From Kordiimonas marina (GTDB lineage: Bacteria; Pseudomonadota; Alphaproteobacteria; Sphingomonadales; Kordiimonadaceae), in the NCBI RefSeq assembly GCF_023006325.1, contig NZ_JAINDF010000003.1, forward strand, positions 372,001-436,000: a stretch of DNA of 64,000 nucleotides, read 5' to 3'. Positions 15,864-25,674 of the stretch are shown here, in pieces. Every line of letters begins with the position of its first letter. The stretch's first letter is position 1. Position numbers and translations under genes: made by a program. The notes under the pieces were generated by a model. That model had not been told where the DNA came from, ran no database searches, and saw only the letters and a program-made list of their open reading frames with translations.

Positions 15864-17648
15864 TCAGCCCTTGCTGTTTTTCTGGGCGGCGATCCAATGG
15901 TCCACCCGGTCTTCCAGAATATAGAGCGGCACCCCACCTGCGGAGAGAACCTCATCATGGAAGGCACGGACATCGAACTTGTCACCCAGCGCCTTGGCTG
16001 CCCGCTTGCGAAGCTCGATGATCTTCAGCTCACCCATTTTGTAGGCAAGCGCCTGACCCGGCCATGCGATGTAACGGTCAACCTCTGTACGGACATTATG
16101 AAGCGATAATGCGCTGTTGTCAGCAAGCAGTTTGATCGCTCGCTCGCGGCTCCAGCCCATGGCATGGATGCCGGTGTCGATCACCAGGCGGCACGCCCGC
16201 CACATCTCGTAGCTCAGGCGGCCGAAGTTCTCATACGGCGTTTCATAGATGCCCAGCTCAATCCCGAGCTTTTCGCTATAAAGCCCCCAGCCCTCACCGA
16301 AGGCGTGCGGATAAATATCGAGCCGGAATTCAGGCACATTCTTAAGTTCCTGCGCCAGCGCGATCTGCAGGTGGTGGCCCGGCACGGCTTCATGCAGCGT
16401 CAGCGACGGCAGGTTATAAAGCGGCCGTTTGTTGAGCGCGTAGGTGTTCACCCAGTAATAACCGCCATGGGGCGCATCGAGGGGCGCGCCGGAATAACGG
16501 CCGGTGGTGTAGTTGGGGGCCAGAACCGCCGGCACAGGCTCAATACCATAAGGCTGGCGCGGCAATTTGCCGAACAGCATCGGCAGACGGCCGTCGATCT
16601 TCTTGGCGATATAGCTTGCGTGCATCAGAAGTTCTTTCGGCGTCTTGGCATAGAAGCGCGGGTCGGTGCGCAGGAACTTCAGGAAAGCGGCGAAGTCGCC
16701 CTTGAAACCCACCTGCTTGATGATCGCTTCCATCTCACCGCGGATGCGCTTGACTTCGTTTAGGCCGATCTGGTGCACTTGCTCCGGCGTGACATCGAGC
16801 GTGGTGTAATATTTCACCATCGCATCATAATAGGCTTTGCCGTCCGGCAATTCGGACGCGCCGATGCTGGTGCGCGCCGCCGGGTAATAGACATCCTTCA
16901 TGAAAGCCGCGAGCTTCGTATAGGCGGGATTGACGCTCTGCATGATCGCGTCCTTCGCCTCCGCCCGCAGCGCGGCCTTGTCGGCATCGGACACGCCCTC
17001 AGCCATCTTCTTGAACGGACCGTAGAAGGGGCTTTCCTCCGCCGTTTTGGAGATCATGGCGGTAAAGGTCGGCATCAGGCCCTTCAATACCACCTGCGGC
17101 ATGGTGAAGCCGTCCTTCATGCCGATCTTCATATTGTCGGCATTTTGCTGCAGGTAGCGGGGCAGATCCTTCAGGCGGCGGATATAGGCCTCATAATCGG
17201 CTCGGGTGCGGAAATTGACCGAGGTCCACATACGCGCGGGCCAGGTATGGAAACCGCTGTCAGCCTGCAGCGGCAGGCGCCAGGTGCGGTATTTGAAGAA
17301 GGTCAGCCGGCTCTGGACCATGAAGCGGAACAGGTCGTAATTGAGCTGGTCCTCCGCCGACAGCTTGTCCCGCGGGATAGCGAGAAGGTCGGCGAGGAAA
17401 GCCTTGTTCTCCGCTTCACGCCGCGCCTGATCTGCCGGGGAGACACCCTGCATATGGTCAGCCACGGGGCGCGGTTCGCCGCGCGGGCCGGTGCCGGGGT
17501 TTTCAGCATAATAGGTGGCGCGTTCCTTCTGGAACAGGGCCTGGAGACGTTCCGCCGGACTGCCCGCCGGGGCAGAAGCTGCCGCAACCGCTTGTCCCGC
17601 CATCAGCACAACCACGACTGCAGCTAAAAATCGTTTTATCACCATCAT
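15864..17648 (-). CDS. Exported DUF885 (putative metallopeptidase-like) protein
   Basis: 594 residues. A signal peptide is clear: MMVIKR, a hydrophobic stretch FLAAVVVVLMAG, cleavage after AVAAASA. The DUF885 hallmark HEAVPGHHLQ lies near residue 420, an HExxx(G)HH motif suggesting zinc-dependent hydrolysis; reported members include peptidase-like enzymes, but no substrate can be read here. GGGAGATAAC precedes ATG 17648. It is divergent from an exported isoaspartyl peptidase, pointing to periplasmic peptide turnover (inference). Confidence 0.82.
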   Translation of the reverse strand: MMVIKRFLAAVVVVLMAGQAVAAASAPAGSPAERLQALFQKERATYYAENPGTGPRGEPRPVADHMQGVSPADQARREAENKAFLADLLAIPRDKLSAEDQLNYDLFRFMVQSRLTFFKYRTWRLPLQADSGFHTWPARMWTSVNFRTRADYEAYIRRLKDLPRYLQQNADNMKIGMKDGFTMPQVVLKGLMPTFTAMISKTAEESPFYGPFKKMAEGVSDADKAALRAEAKDAIMQSVNPAYTKLAAFMKDVYYPAARTSIGASELPDGKAYYDAMVKYYTTLDVTPEQVHQIGLNEVKRIRGEMEAIIKQVGFKGDFAAFLKFLRTDPRFYAKTPKELLMHASYIAKKIDGRLPMLFGKLPRQPYGIEPVPAVLAPNYTTGRYSGAPLDAPHGGYYWVNTYALNKRPLYNLPSLTLHEAVPGHHLQIALAQELKNVPEFRLDIYPHAFGEGWGLYSEKLGIELGIYETPYENFGRLSYEMWRACRLVIDTGIHAMGWSRERAIKLLADNSALSLHNVRTEVDRYIAWPGQALAYKMGELKIIELRKRAAKALGDKFDVRAFHDEVLSAGGVPLYILEDRVDHWIAAQKNSKG

Positions 17649-17736
17649 GTTATCTCCCTGCCCCGAATATTCTAATCACTTGATTGAATATCATTCATGC
17701 GGAACAATTCACCCTCTGTCAAACGGGGAGGAACAG
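17649..17736. promoter_or_regulatory. Divergent promoter region of the DUF885 and isoaspartyl peptidase genes
   Basis: 88 A/T-rich bases. AATCA-CT-TGATT at 17674-17685 is a perfect 5+5 inverted repeat near the middle, flanked by two GAATAT repeats (17665-17670 and 17685-17690). A shared operator is possible. Confidence 0.35.
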
Positions 17737-18741
17737 ATGCCGATCAAAAAAATTTTAACGGCCGCAGCCATCTTCTTTGGAGCCACCATGACACACGCAG
17801 CCGATACACCCACCTATTCGCTCGTCATCCATGGCGGCGCCGGGACCATCACGCCGGACAAGCTGACGCCAGAGCTTGAGGCCGAGATCCGCGGTGACCT
17901 GAAACACGCGCTTGAAGCGGGCCAGAAAGTGCTGGCCAGCGGTGGCAAGGCTGTCGATGCCGTCACCGCCGTTATCACCGTTCTTGAAAACTCGCCCCAC
18001 TTCAACGCGGGCCGCGGCGCGGTCTTCACCGCCGAGGGCAAGAATGAAATGGATGCCGCCATCATGGACGGCAAAACCCTGAACGCGGGCGCCGTTGCCG
18101 GGGTGACCCATGTCAAGAACCCGATCCTGCTGGCACGTGCCGTGATGGAAAAATCACCGCACGTGATGCTGGCGGGGCCCGGTGCCGAGCAGTTCGCTGA
18201 CGAACAGGGCATCGAACGCGCCGACGATAAATATTTCTATACCGACTACCGCTGGCACCAGCTTCAGGAAGCCAAGAGGCTCCATATGGGCGCGGTCATG
18301 GATCATACCGGCAACATCGAATATAAGTTCGGCACGGTCGGCGCGGTTGCGCGTGACATGCACGGCAACCTCGCCGCAGGCACGTCCACCGGCGGCATGA
18401 CCAACAAGGCCCACGGCCGCATCGGTGATAGCCCGATCATCGGCGCCGGTACCTATGCCGACAATAAAAGCTGTGCGGTTTCCGGTACCGGCCAAGGCGA
18501 ATTTTTCATCCGCGCCACCGTGGCCCGCAGCATTTGCGCGCTGATTGAATACAAGGGCATGAGCCTCCAGGCCGCCGCTGACCAGGTGGTGATGAAACAG
18601 CTTGTGGAAATGGGCGGCGAAGGCGGCATCATCGCGGTCGACAAGGACGGTAACATGACCCAGACCTTCAACACACCGGGGATGTTCCGTGGCATGGTCG
18701 GCTCGGGCGTTCCTGAGAAAGTGGACATCTACAAGGACTGA
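17737..18741 (+). CDS. Isoaspartyl peptidase/L-asparaginase (Ntn hydrolase), exported
   Basis: 334 residues from ATG 17737, which has GGGGAGGA 5 bases upstream; the frame is open further upstream without support. A signal peptide (KKILTAAAIFFGATMTHA) precedes the enzyme. Plant-type asparaginase motifs: VIHGGAG, NAGRGAVF, the autocleavage/nucleophile threonine in KFGTVGAVA, and the substrate loop GTSTGGMTNK. The precursor self-cleaves before that Thr and removes isoaspartyl residues from peptides or hydrolyses asparagine. Export and the divergent DUF885 peptidase-like gene suggest periplasmic peptide scavenging. Confidence 0.93.
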   Translation: MPIKKILTAAAIFFGATMTHAADTPTYSLVIHGGAGTITPDKLTPELEAEIRGDLKHALEAGQKVLASGGKAVDAVTAVITVLENSPHFNAGRGAVFTAEGKNEMDAAIMDGKTLNAGAVAGVTHVKNPILLARAVMEKSPHVMLAGPGAEQFADEQGIERADDKYFYTDYRWHQLQEAKRLHMGAVMDHTGNIEYKFGTVGAVARDMHGNLAAGTSTGGMTNKAHGRIGDSPIIGAGTYADNKSCAVSGTGQGEFFIRATVARSICALIEYKGMSLQAAADQVVMKQLVEMGGEGGIIAVDKDGNMTQTFNTPGMFRGMVGSGVPEKVDIYKD

Positions 18742-18770
18742 CGGCTGAGAACCGGCCACAGAAACAACAA

Positions 18771-18799
18771 GGGCGCCATCCGGGGCGCCCTTTTCTTTT
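18771..18799 (+). terminator. Rho-independent terminator after the isoaspartyl peptidase
   Basis: GGGCGCC (18771-18777) and GGCGCCC (18784-18790) form a 7-base stem followed by TTTTCTTTT. It also lies just past the stop codon of the convergent histidine kinase gene. Confidence 0.85.
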
Positions 18800-20531
18800 A
18801 GCTGAGTTCCCTGAGGAGGGCGTCGAGCGGGTTATCCACCTTTATGGGAGGTTTCGCAGCCTTCTTCGATGCGACGGCGCCCTCTTCCGCGCCTTCCTCC
18901 ACCACGCTGTGGATTTCCTCCCCCAGCACCTGGTTAATGACCGTCAGGAGCCGTCTCCGGCTGATCGGCTTGGTGACCACATCCTGCATACCGGCCTGAC
19001 GGAAACGCTCAAGCTGCTCCGGGAAGGCATCCGCCGTACAGCCGATGATCGGCACTTCGGCCTTCTTGCCTTCCATCGCCCGGATCCATTTGGTGGCATC
19101 GATCCCGCCGAGGACAGGCATCTGGATATCCATGAGGATCAGGTCGAAATCCTCTTCTTCCGCCAAACCACACGCCTGGGCGCCGTTTTCGACCGCCGTC
19201 AGCTTGTGCCCGAGCTTACCGAGCATATTGTCGATGATGCGCTGGTTGATAAGATTGTCGTCCGCCACCAGGATCTTGAGCGGCCGCGAGGCTTTCGCCC
19301 TGCGGATATTGAAATCCATATCAAAGCCACGGTCCTCGACCAGGTCCTCAACCGCGCCTTCGGTACAATGGAAGGTGAACCAGAAGGTCGAGCCCTCGCC
19401 TTCCTCGCTGACGACGCCGATCTCGCCACCCAGCAGCATACAAAGCTGGCGGCAGATGGCGAGCCCGAGCCCCGTCCCGCCAAAACGGCGCGTGGTCGAT
19501 GCGTCGGCCTGGGTGAATTTCTGGAACAGCTTGCGCTGCGCATCCTTGGAGATGCCGATCCCCGTATCGGTAATCGAAACCTTGACCTTAAGGTCGTTTT
19601 GCGTGCGGCCTGTCAGCTCCGCCAGAATGGTCACGCCGCCGGTTTCGGTGAACTTGATCGCGTTTCCGACCAGATTGAACAAAATCTGCCTGAGCCGCGT
19701 GGGGTCTGAGATGATCACTTCCGGCACGGCGCTTTCCAGCCGCCAGAATACATCCAGGCCCTTTTCCTTGGCCTTGGGCTCCAGGAACTGGACCGTGTCC
19801 GATATCACGCGCTCAAGCCGCGTTGCCTTATGTTCCAGATCAACCTTACCGGCCTCCAGCTTGGAGATATCGAGAATATCGTTGATGACGGTCAGGAGCG
19901 TCTGCGCGGACTGCTGCAGCGTGTTGGCGAAATAGCGCTGGTTATCGTCGAGCCCGGTTTCCATCAGAAGCTCGATCATGCCGATAACGCCGTTAAGCGG
20001 CGTCCGGATTTCGTGGCTCATGGTCGCGAGAAATTCGGACTTGGCAATGTTGGCGCTTTCGGCGGCATCGCGCGCTTTCGAAAGCTCGTTGGCGAGCTTG
20101 GCGAAGGCCTCCCGCTGTTCCTTGAGCACCGCCTCGTTGCGGCGCTTGTCCTGCACGACCTGCTGAAGGTTATGCTCGACCTCGGTCAGCTCCACCAGGC
20201 GGCGGCGCGATTCTTCCTGGGATGTCCGAACCAGCTTGAGCGCGTCTTCCAGGTCCCGGCGACCGTGCAGCGCATCCCGGTCGTCATTTTCGCCCGAAAA
20301 ATCGCCGCGCACATACCGGGCCAGCGCCGACAGGAACACCGCTTGCGGCTTAGCGATCCGATATTCGAAGATCATTTGCATGATGACGCCGAAAAGCCCA
20401 CCGACCAAACCGGCCGCCAAAACCGGCATATAGCCGACGTCTTCTGTTCCGGTCACAACAAAGGCCAACACGGTGCCCACCGTAGCAGCCACAGCCATAA
20501 CCCATGGAACCGATTTCAAAACTGGCGCCAT
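18798..20531 (-). CDS. Hybrid sensor histidine kinase with C-terminal receiver
   Basis: 577 residues. Two N-terminal membrane segments (about 9-27 and 34-55) are separated by only a few residues, so there is almost no periplasmic sensor. A coiled coil follows (about 95-165), then the HisKA domain with His173 in [11 protein letters not shown], the ATPase domain (N-box [24 protein letters not shown]) and a receiver with phospho-acceptor Asp468 in LILMDIQMP and KPIS. The acidic C-terminal tail is of unknown use. No cognate response regulator is adjacent; output probably passes via a phosphotransfer protein elsewhere. Signal unknown. Confidence 0.93.
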   Translation of the reverse strand: MAPVLKSVPWVMAVAATVGTVLAFVVTGTEDVGYMPVLAAGLVGGLFGVIMQMIFEYRIAKPQAVFLSALARYVRGDFSGENDDRDALHGRRDLEDALKLVRTSQEESRRRLVELTEVEHNLQQVVQDKRRNEAVLKEQREAFAKLANELSKARDAAESANIAKSEFLATMSHEIRTPLNGVIGMIELLMETGLDDNQRYFANTLQQSAQTLLTVINDILDISKLEAGKVDLEHKATRLERVISDTVQFLEPKAKEKGLDVFWRLESAVPEVIISDPTRLRQILFNLVGNAIKFTETGGVTILAELTGRTQNDLKVKVSITDTGIGISKDAQRKLFQKFTQADASTTRRFGGTGLGLAICRQLCMLLGGEIGVVSEEGEGSTFWFTFHCTEGAVEDLVEDRGFDMDFNIRRAKASRPLKILVADDNLINQRIIDNMLGKLGHKLTAVENGAQACGLAEEEDFDLILMDIQMPVLGGIDATKWIRAMEGKKAEVPIIGCTADAFPEQLERFRQAGMQDVVTKPISRRRLLTVINQVLGEEIHSVVEEGAEEGAVASKKAAKPPIKVDNPLDALLRELS

Positions 20532-20626
20532 ACATGCCCATCTTTAGCGTCACAAACGAAGGAGAAAGCCTACTGTCTCCCGAACGTTTAAGCAACAACC
20601 AGAGGGTGGTCCCGATGGACTAAAGG

Positions 20627-21385
20627 TTAGAACTGGACGCGCCGGGTGAAACCGCCGTCGATAATCATGTTGGTGCGCGTGACCCATGATGCCGCTGGGC
20701 TAGCAAGGAAAGCCACGCAGCGCGCGACTTCCTCAGCCGTGCCGAGCCGTCCGAACGGCTGGCGGGCAACCGCACCATGATAGGCTTCAGGGTGGTTGCG
20801 CTGAACATTGCCCCAGAAGCCGTCCTCGACATGGATCGGCCCCGGCGAGACTGTGTTCACACGGATACCGTAAGGCGCCACATCGGCCCCAAGCTGGCTC
20901 GCATATGCGGTCAGCGCCGCTTTCATGCTGCCGTATGGCCCCGCGCCGCCCATGGCTTCAAGGGCGGCGATGGAGGAAATCATCACAATGGCTCCGCTTT
21001 TCTGGCCCTGCATCTGCGGCACAACGGCTTCGACACCGCGGACCGCGGCCATCATGTCGACCTCAAACGCCGCGCGCCAGCCTTCTTCACCGGCGCCTGC
21101 GCCCCCGCTGACATTCGGGATGAAGACATCGACGCCGCCGAGGGCATCCATGGCTGAGCGGAGCCACTGGGCGTAGGATGCCGGGTCCGCGACATCCGCC
21201 GCGGCACCGTGGACCGTATAGCCCTTGCCCTGCAGGAATGCCGTGCGGGCCTCAACCTCGGCAGGCTGACGGGCACAGAAGGCTACTTGCGCGCCTTCCG
21301 CAGCCAGCACATCGACGATGGCAGCGCCAATCCCGCGCGTGCCGCCGGTGACCAGTACCCGTTTACCCTTGAGACCGAGGTCCAT
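20627..21385 (-). CDS. SDR-family oxidoreductase
   Basis: 252 residues, classical short-chain dehydrogenase: TGGTRGIG (residues 14-21), the catalytic Ser in MISSIAA and YGSMK, with a C-terminal substrate loop (GPIHVEDGFWG). The NNAG motif is replaced by IPNVSGG. It starts 12 bases downstream of fadD and is last in the patatin - fadD - SDR group. A role on a fatty-acyl or 3-oxoacyl substrate is suggested by context only. Confidence 0.82.
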   Translation of the reverse strand: MDLGLKGKRVLVTGGTRGIGAAIVDVLAAEGAQVAFCARQPAEVEARTAFLQGKGYTVHGAAADVADPASYAQWLRSAMDALGGVDVFIPNVSGGAGAGEEGWRAAFEVDMMAAVRGVEAVVPQMQGQKSGAIVMISSIAALEAMGGAGPYGSMKAALTAYASQLGADVAPYGIRVNTVSPGPIHVEDGFWGNVQRNHPEAYHGAVARQPFGRLGTAEEVARCVAFLASPAASWVTRTNMIIDGGFTRRVQF

Positions 21386-21397
21386 CTTTGCGTTCCC

Positions 21398-23086
21398 TTA
21401 TACCGGTTTGGCTGCGCCTGCCGCCTGGTCACGAAGCTCCCGGCGGAGCACCTTGCCAACCGGCGATTTCGGCAGTTCTTTCACCAGCACCACAGTTTTC
21501 GGCACCTTGTAGCCGGTCAGGTGCTGCTTACAGTAGGCGATCACCTCGCCTTCCGTGAGGTCTTCGTCCTTCGGCACCACGTAGGCCACGACGCGTTCAC
21601 CGGTTTCATCGTCCGGCACGCCAACGACCGCCGCCTCAGCGATACGCTCCGAATGGGTGAGCACGCTTTCAATGTCGGTCGGGTAAACGTTGAAGCCGGA
21701 GACGATGACCATGTCCTTGATGCGGTCGACGATAGAGAGATAGCCTTCCGCGTCATAGACCGCGACATCGCCGGTCTTGAGCCAGCCGTCCTTGATGGTG
21801 GCGCCCGTGGCTTCCGGGTTATGGAGATAGCCCTTCATGATCTGCGGGCCCTTGAGCCACAGCTCACCGGCTTCACCGCGCGGCAGGTCTTCACCGTTTT
21901 CACCGACGATGCGGACCTCGGTACCGGGGATCGGCTTGCCACAGGTGCCACGCTTCGGCGGCTGATCGAGCGGCATGGTCGAGACAACACAGGTGCCTTC
22001 CGTGAGGCCGTAGCCTTCATAAATGGCGCACCCTGTCAGCTTTTCCCACTTGTCGGCGGTGGCGGGCTGCAGGGGGGCAGCGCCCGAGAAGCAAAGCCGC
22101 AGGTTCTTCGGCGGGTTGGCCACGAACCAGGGTTCCTGCATCAGGCCGAGATAGAGCGTGTTCACGCCTGGCATGATGGTGATGTTGAAGGTCTCGAACG
22201 CGACCTTGAGGTTGGACAGCGGCCTGGGCACCGGCACCAGCACCACATGCGTACCCTTATACATGCTGTTGAGCGCGCCAACGGCCAGCGCATAAACATG
22301 ATAAAGCGGCAGGATAAGCAGCATGGCATCGTCTGGTTGGTTATCGATGGCATCGCCGCGCTTGTTGGCCTGGCTGATGTTGGCGACCACATTGCGGTGG
22401 GTCAGCTCAGCGCCCTTGCTGCGGCCGGTGGTGCCGCCGGTATATTGGTAGATGGCGACATCGTCGAGCGAGGCATGGGCGCGGTAGGACTTGATGTCCA
22501 CGCGGCCCAGATGCTTTTCACCTGCCCCGATCACGCTGGCGAGCGTCCCCGCGACAGTGCCTTCAAACGGCGGCACGGCCTTCTTGAGATATTTGAGCGC
22601 AAACGCCAGCAGGTGGCGCTTGAGGCCTGAGAACATATCGACGAGCGACAGCTTATAGACCCGCTCAACCGATGTGCCTTCGGTGGACTGCGCCACACGG
22701 TTGCCGAAGACATCGATCACGAACCAGACCTTGGCGCAGCTGTCTTTCAGCTGGTGGTTGGTCTCCTCCGCGGTATAGAGCGGGTTGATGTTGGTGACGA
22801 TCAGCCCCGCCTTCAGGATACCGAAGGCCAGGATCGGGTATGCCAGCGTGTTGGGTGCCTGTATGGCCACGACATCGCCGGGTTTCAGGCCCAGATCCTC
22901 ACGCAGGTAAGCCGCCACCGCGTCTGAATAGCGGCCGATTTCGGTATAGGTCAGGGTCTCATAATGGCCTGTGGGCAGGATGCAGCTGAAAGCGGGCTTG
23001 TTCCCGTGTTCCGCGACCGCATTGTCGACCATCTCTCCCATATAACCGGCAAGCATGTCCTCCGGTCCGAACTCAATCTCACTCAT
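21398..23086 (-). CDS. fadD: Long-chain fatty acid-CoA ligase
   Basis: 562 residues from ATG 23086, chosen because GGAGG lies 8 bases upstream; an ATG at 23101 is the alternative. Adenylate-forming enzyme motifs: the P-loop YTGGTTGRSKGAEL, YGLTEGTCV (A5), the hinge region GWLKTGDVAVYD and VIVSGFNVYPTDIE, and the acyl-CoA-forming C-terminal Lys in ELPKSPVGKVLRREL. It activates long-chain fatty acids with ATP and CoA at the inner membrane. A patatin-like lipase gene lies 49 bases upstream, suggesting lipid release and activation as one unit. Confidence 0.92.
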   Translation of the reverse strand: MSEIEFGPEDMLAGYMGEMVDNAVAEHGNKPAFSCILPTGHYETLTYTEIGRYSDAVAAYLREDLGLKPGDVVAIQAPNTLAYPILAFGILKAGLIVTNINPLYTAEETNHQLKDSCAKVWFVIDVFGNRVAQSTEGTSVERVYKLSLVDMFSGLKRHLLAFALKYLKKAVPPFEGTVAGTLASVIGAGEKHLGRVDIKSYRAHASLDDVAIYQYTGGTTGRSKGAELTHRNVVANISQANKRGDAIDNQPDDAMLLILPLYHVYALAVGALNSMYKGTHVVLVPVPRPLSNLKVAFETFNITIMPGVNTLYLGLMQEPWFVANPPKNLRLCFSGAAPLQPATADKWEKLTGCAIYEGYGLTEGTCVVSTMPLDQPPKRGTCGKPIPGTEVRIVGENGEDLPRGEAGELWLKGPQIMKGYLHNPEATGATIKDGWLKTGDVAVYDAEGYLSIVDRIKDMVIVSGFNVYPTDIESVLTHSERIAEAAVVGVPDDETGERVVAYVVPKDEDLTEGEVIAYCKQHLTGYKVPKTVVLVKELPKSPVGKVLRRELRDQAAGAAKPV

Positions 23087-23135
23087 GAAGTGAGCCTCCA
23101 TAGCATTTCCCTTCCCACGAACCTTCATTAGTTCA

Positions 23136-24203
23136 TTATTCTGGTGCCGGTTCAAGCCTCATCATCAGCTCATCCGGCTTTTCAAGAAGCGTCTGGAATT
23201 CGTCACCCAGGCGGTAACTTTCCTCGATGACCGTGCGCCAGTAGGGCCAGCGCTCATCGTCTTCCAGGTCGCTGAAATCCTTACGGTCCGGTATCTTGCC
23301 GTATGGCAGAGACGCGACGAACTCGTCGGTCGGCGCCAGGATAAGCTGTTCATCCAGGACGTCGCCATGCACGCGGCGGCTGGTGCGTGCCTTGTCAAAC
23401 CAGCCCGGCACCAGATGACCGTAAAAATGAGGATACAGAACGATGCCGCGGTCATACTGCCACGGCACCTCGAAATGATAATCGATCACGCCGCCATCGC
23501 GGTAGCTGCCTTCGGGCGCCCCCATGATGTTACGCACGGCTTCCACCACGAAGGGGATCGAGCCCGAAGCCATCAGCGCGTCATGGAGCGCCGAGGCCTT
23601 CAAGGGCACGTCGAGCCGGTCGAAATCGTTCCAGGCCGCGCTCTGCGCCACATCAGCCCCGGTATAGAAAACCGCGCGCTGGAAGAAATTGCTCAGAAGC
23701 GGCCGGTGCACGGCATTGGCCGCCGCAGCCGCCAGAAGCCCCGCGCCCTCGAAGAAACGCGACTGGCTCGCGGTCGCGCCCAAACAGCGGACAGCCACGA
23801 TATTCAGGTTCCGCTTGGGGTTGGAGACGATGGCCTCACACTCCTCAGGCCCCAGGAAGCGTTCGAGGATCGCGTATGAGGAACTGGTCACCGCTTCAGG
23901 CGTCGCGCCGTCCTCCTTCCGGAACAGGAAATAATTCTCCTCGAAACGCTTGAAAATTTCGCCCGCCTCAGGATGCGCGGCACACGCCATGCGCCAGGCG
24001 CCGATCGAGGACCCGACCAAGTCAATCGGCCCTTCGGCAGCCGCCAGCCAATCGCCGAATACGAATTGGTCCAGCCCACGCAGGCACAGCCATTTCGGTC
24101 CGCCGGACGCGCCAACGACCATGCGCACGAGGTCTGGGCTTAACCCTTCCTCCTCAATGCGTTTGCGTGCTGTCTTCCCGGCGATAAGGCGCAGAGCCTG
24201 CAT
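23136..24203 (-). CDS. Patatin-like phospholipase family protein
   Basis: 355 residues. The patatin lipase landmarks are a glycine-rich oxyanion stretch GASGGPKW (31-38), the nucleophile elbow GSSIGAW with Ser66, and the catalytic Asp in YRDGGVIDYHF. It should hydrolyse an acyl ester (phospholipid or storage lipid). The start at 24203 is chosen from GGGGAAA 3-6 bases upstream; the frame is open to 24272. No signal peptide is seen, so it is cytoplasmic or membrane-associated. First gene of the patatin - fadD - SDR group. Confidence 0.82.
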   Translation of the reverse strand: MQALRLIAGKTARKRIEEEGLSPDLVRMVVGASGGPKWLCLRGLDQFVFGDWLAAAEGPIDLVGSSIGAWRMACAAHPEAGEIFKRFEENYFLFRKEDGATPEAVTSSSYAILERFLGPEECEAIVSNPKRNLNIVAVRCLGATASQSRFFEGAGLLAAAAANAVHRPLLSNFFQRAVFYTGADVAQSAAWNDFDRLDVPLKASALHDALMASGSIPFVVEAVRNIMGAPEGSYRDGGVIDYHFEVPWQYDRGIVLYPHFYGHLVPGWFDKARTSRRVHGDVLDEQLILAPTDEFVASLPYGKIPDRKDFSDLEDDERWPYWRTVIEESYRLGDEFQTLLEKPDELMMRLEPAPE

Positions 24204-24351
24204 GACTTTCCCCAAAAGGCCGCCCATGGGCGGGTGTGGCGATGAAAATAGCGGACACACCAGACTTTTCAAGACCGATCAGTCCAGAAATATCAGGAAT
24301 GGGTTAAATGACGCCAATCTATCCCGAAGGCAAGCCCTAGCCTTGCCCGTC

Positions 24352-25674
24352 TTAGGCCAGACTCAGCAACAGTGAGAGGGCCGAGCGGGCCTCATTTGTC
24401 AGAAAACCCGACACCCTTGCCACCTGCTCCAGCTCAGCCGCTGTCAGCCATATGATGTCATCCATGTCGGTCGGCCTTTGCCAGTCCACCGGGACTTCCG
24501 CCACCCTGTAGCGGCAGCGGGACAGCATGAAGCGCCCGCCTTCGTCGGACTGCTCGGCGCTGATGAGCGTCCGCCAATCGCCTGAGGCAACCAGGGCCTG
24601 CAGCCAATCCGGCTGGGCAAGCAGGGATTCGCGTTTATAGCTGGGGCCCCACTCTACACCCCCGGTCAGGCCAACTTCGAAACAGGGGCGAACCATGAAG
24701 CGCATGACACCCTCGTGTTTCTGGCAAAAGAGGATGACCTCGTCCGCCTCCCGTGACTGAACCAGCGGTTGGTCCCAGGCTGGGCGCTCCCGATTCGGAG
24801 CTTCAACGGCGTAGTGACAGACCTCAAGCGCCCCCGCGCCCGTCTCAGCCCGAAGCGACCCATCCGTGATCCGCCACCCACCGAGCGACAGCAGGCTGCA
24901 GGAGCTGACCGTGAGGGCCAGCCGCTGCCGCAGATCATCAAGCCCCGCCTTCAGCTTTGCCAACAAGGCGCATGGGTCCGCTTGCCGCAGATAGGAAGCC
25001 GCGAGCGATTGCCCGAACAAAGCATGGGCCGCCGGGTTGTCGAACGGTGTCTCGCCGCGGGCAAGAAACAGCCATGGCGCGGTGACGAGCACGGACCGCG
25101 CATCGGTGTTGACGGTATAATCATCCGCAAGCGCAGCACGAAGCTCGCCCGACCGCATCCAGGTGAAGGAAGCCCCTGCAACATCAGGGGCTTCGCCAAC
25201 ATGCTGCACCGCATTGCGGTTGAATTTGCGCAGGAAGCGCGTCCCCTGCTCCGACTGGAGGCTGTCGCTCACCAAGCTATCCGCGTCCTCTAGAAAATGG
25301 CTGAGATAGCATGTTTCAGCCCCGCCATGACGCCTGGTATAATTGCTGTAAGTCGCCTGAACCGTTGGGGCAAGCTGGACACCGCCCACGTTGCCGGGCT
25401 CGGCCTTGGCTTGCACAAGCCAACGGTAACTTCCAGGCGTACCCACCAGCACAAACCCGAGAATGCCGACTTCAGGCTGATTGATGATCGGCTGGCGCCA
25501 ACCATCGAGCGAAGGATGCCGGGCGGAGACCTCCACACCTTCGAGCGAGAAGAATCCCCCTGTCCTGTGGCGCAACCGACCGTCATCCCAGGCCCATTCA
25601 AGGCTTTCCGAAAAAGGGATCGGCCTGTAGCGCATCCCACAGCTGTTGCGCTGCTCGCCCAGCCACTCAAGCAT
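24352..25674 (-). CDS. NDP-hexose 2,3-dehydratase family protein
   Basis: 440 residues with the tandem-repeat architecture of NDP-4-keto-6-deoxyhexose 2,3-dehydratases (PF03559; TylX3/EryBVI type). First repeat: TGGFFSLEGV, WRQPIINQPEVGILGF, AKAEPGN, VQLAPTVQATYSNY. Second repeat: RPAWDQPLVQ, FMVRPCFEVGLTGGVEWGPS. The C-terminal module has QSDEGGRFMLSRCRYRV and a final NEARSALSLLL. Known members remove the C2 hydroxyl en route to 2-deoxy and 2,6-dideoxy sugars in actinomycete antibiotics. No nucleotidyltransferase, 4,6-dehydratase, 3-ketoreductase or aminotransferase for a deoxysugar is in the window. Its start overlaps the end of the glycosyltransferase gene by 8 bases, so the two are translationally coupled. 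Confidence 0.85.
   Translation of the reverse strand: MLEWLGEQRNSCGMRYRPIPFSESLEWAWDDGRLRHRTGGFFSLEGVEVSARHPSLDGWRQPIINQPEVGILGFVLVGTPGSYRWLVQAKAEPGNVGGVQLAPTVQATYSNYTRRHGGAETCYLSHFLEDADSLVSDSLQSEQGTRFLRKFNRNAVQHVGEAPDVAGASFTWMRSGELRAALADDYTVNTDARSVLVTAPWLFLARGETPFDNPAAHALFGQSLAASYLRQADPCALLAKLKAGLDDLRQRLALTVSSCSLLSLGGWRITDGSLRAETGAGALEVCHYAVEAPNRERPAWDQPLVQSREADEVILFCQKHEGVMRFMVRPCFEVGLTGGVEWGPSYKRESLLAQPDWLQALVASGDWRTLISAEQSDEGGRFMLSRCRYRVAEVPVDWQRPTDMDDIIWLTAAELEQVARVSGFLTNEARSALSLLLSLA

Noticed and set aside
21209-22630. A 473-codon plus-strand frame opposite fadD
   Set aside because: Antisense shadow of a clear acyl-CoA ligase; no domain and no ribosome site.
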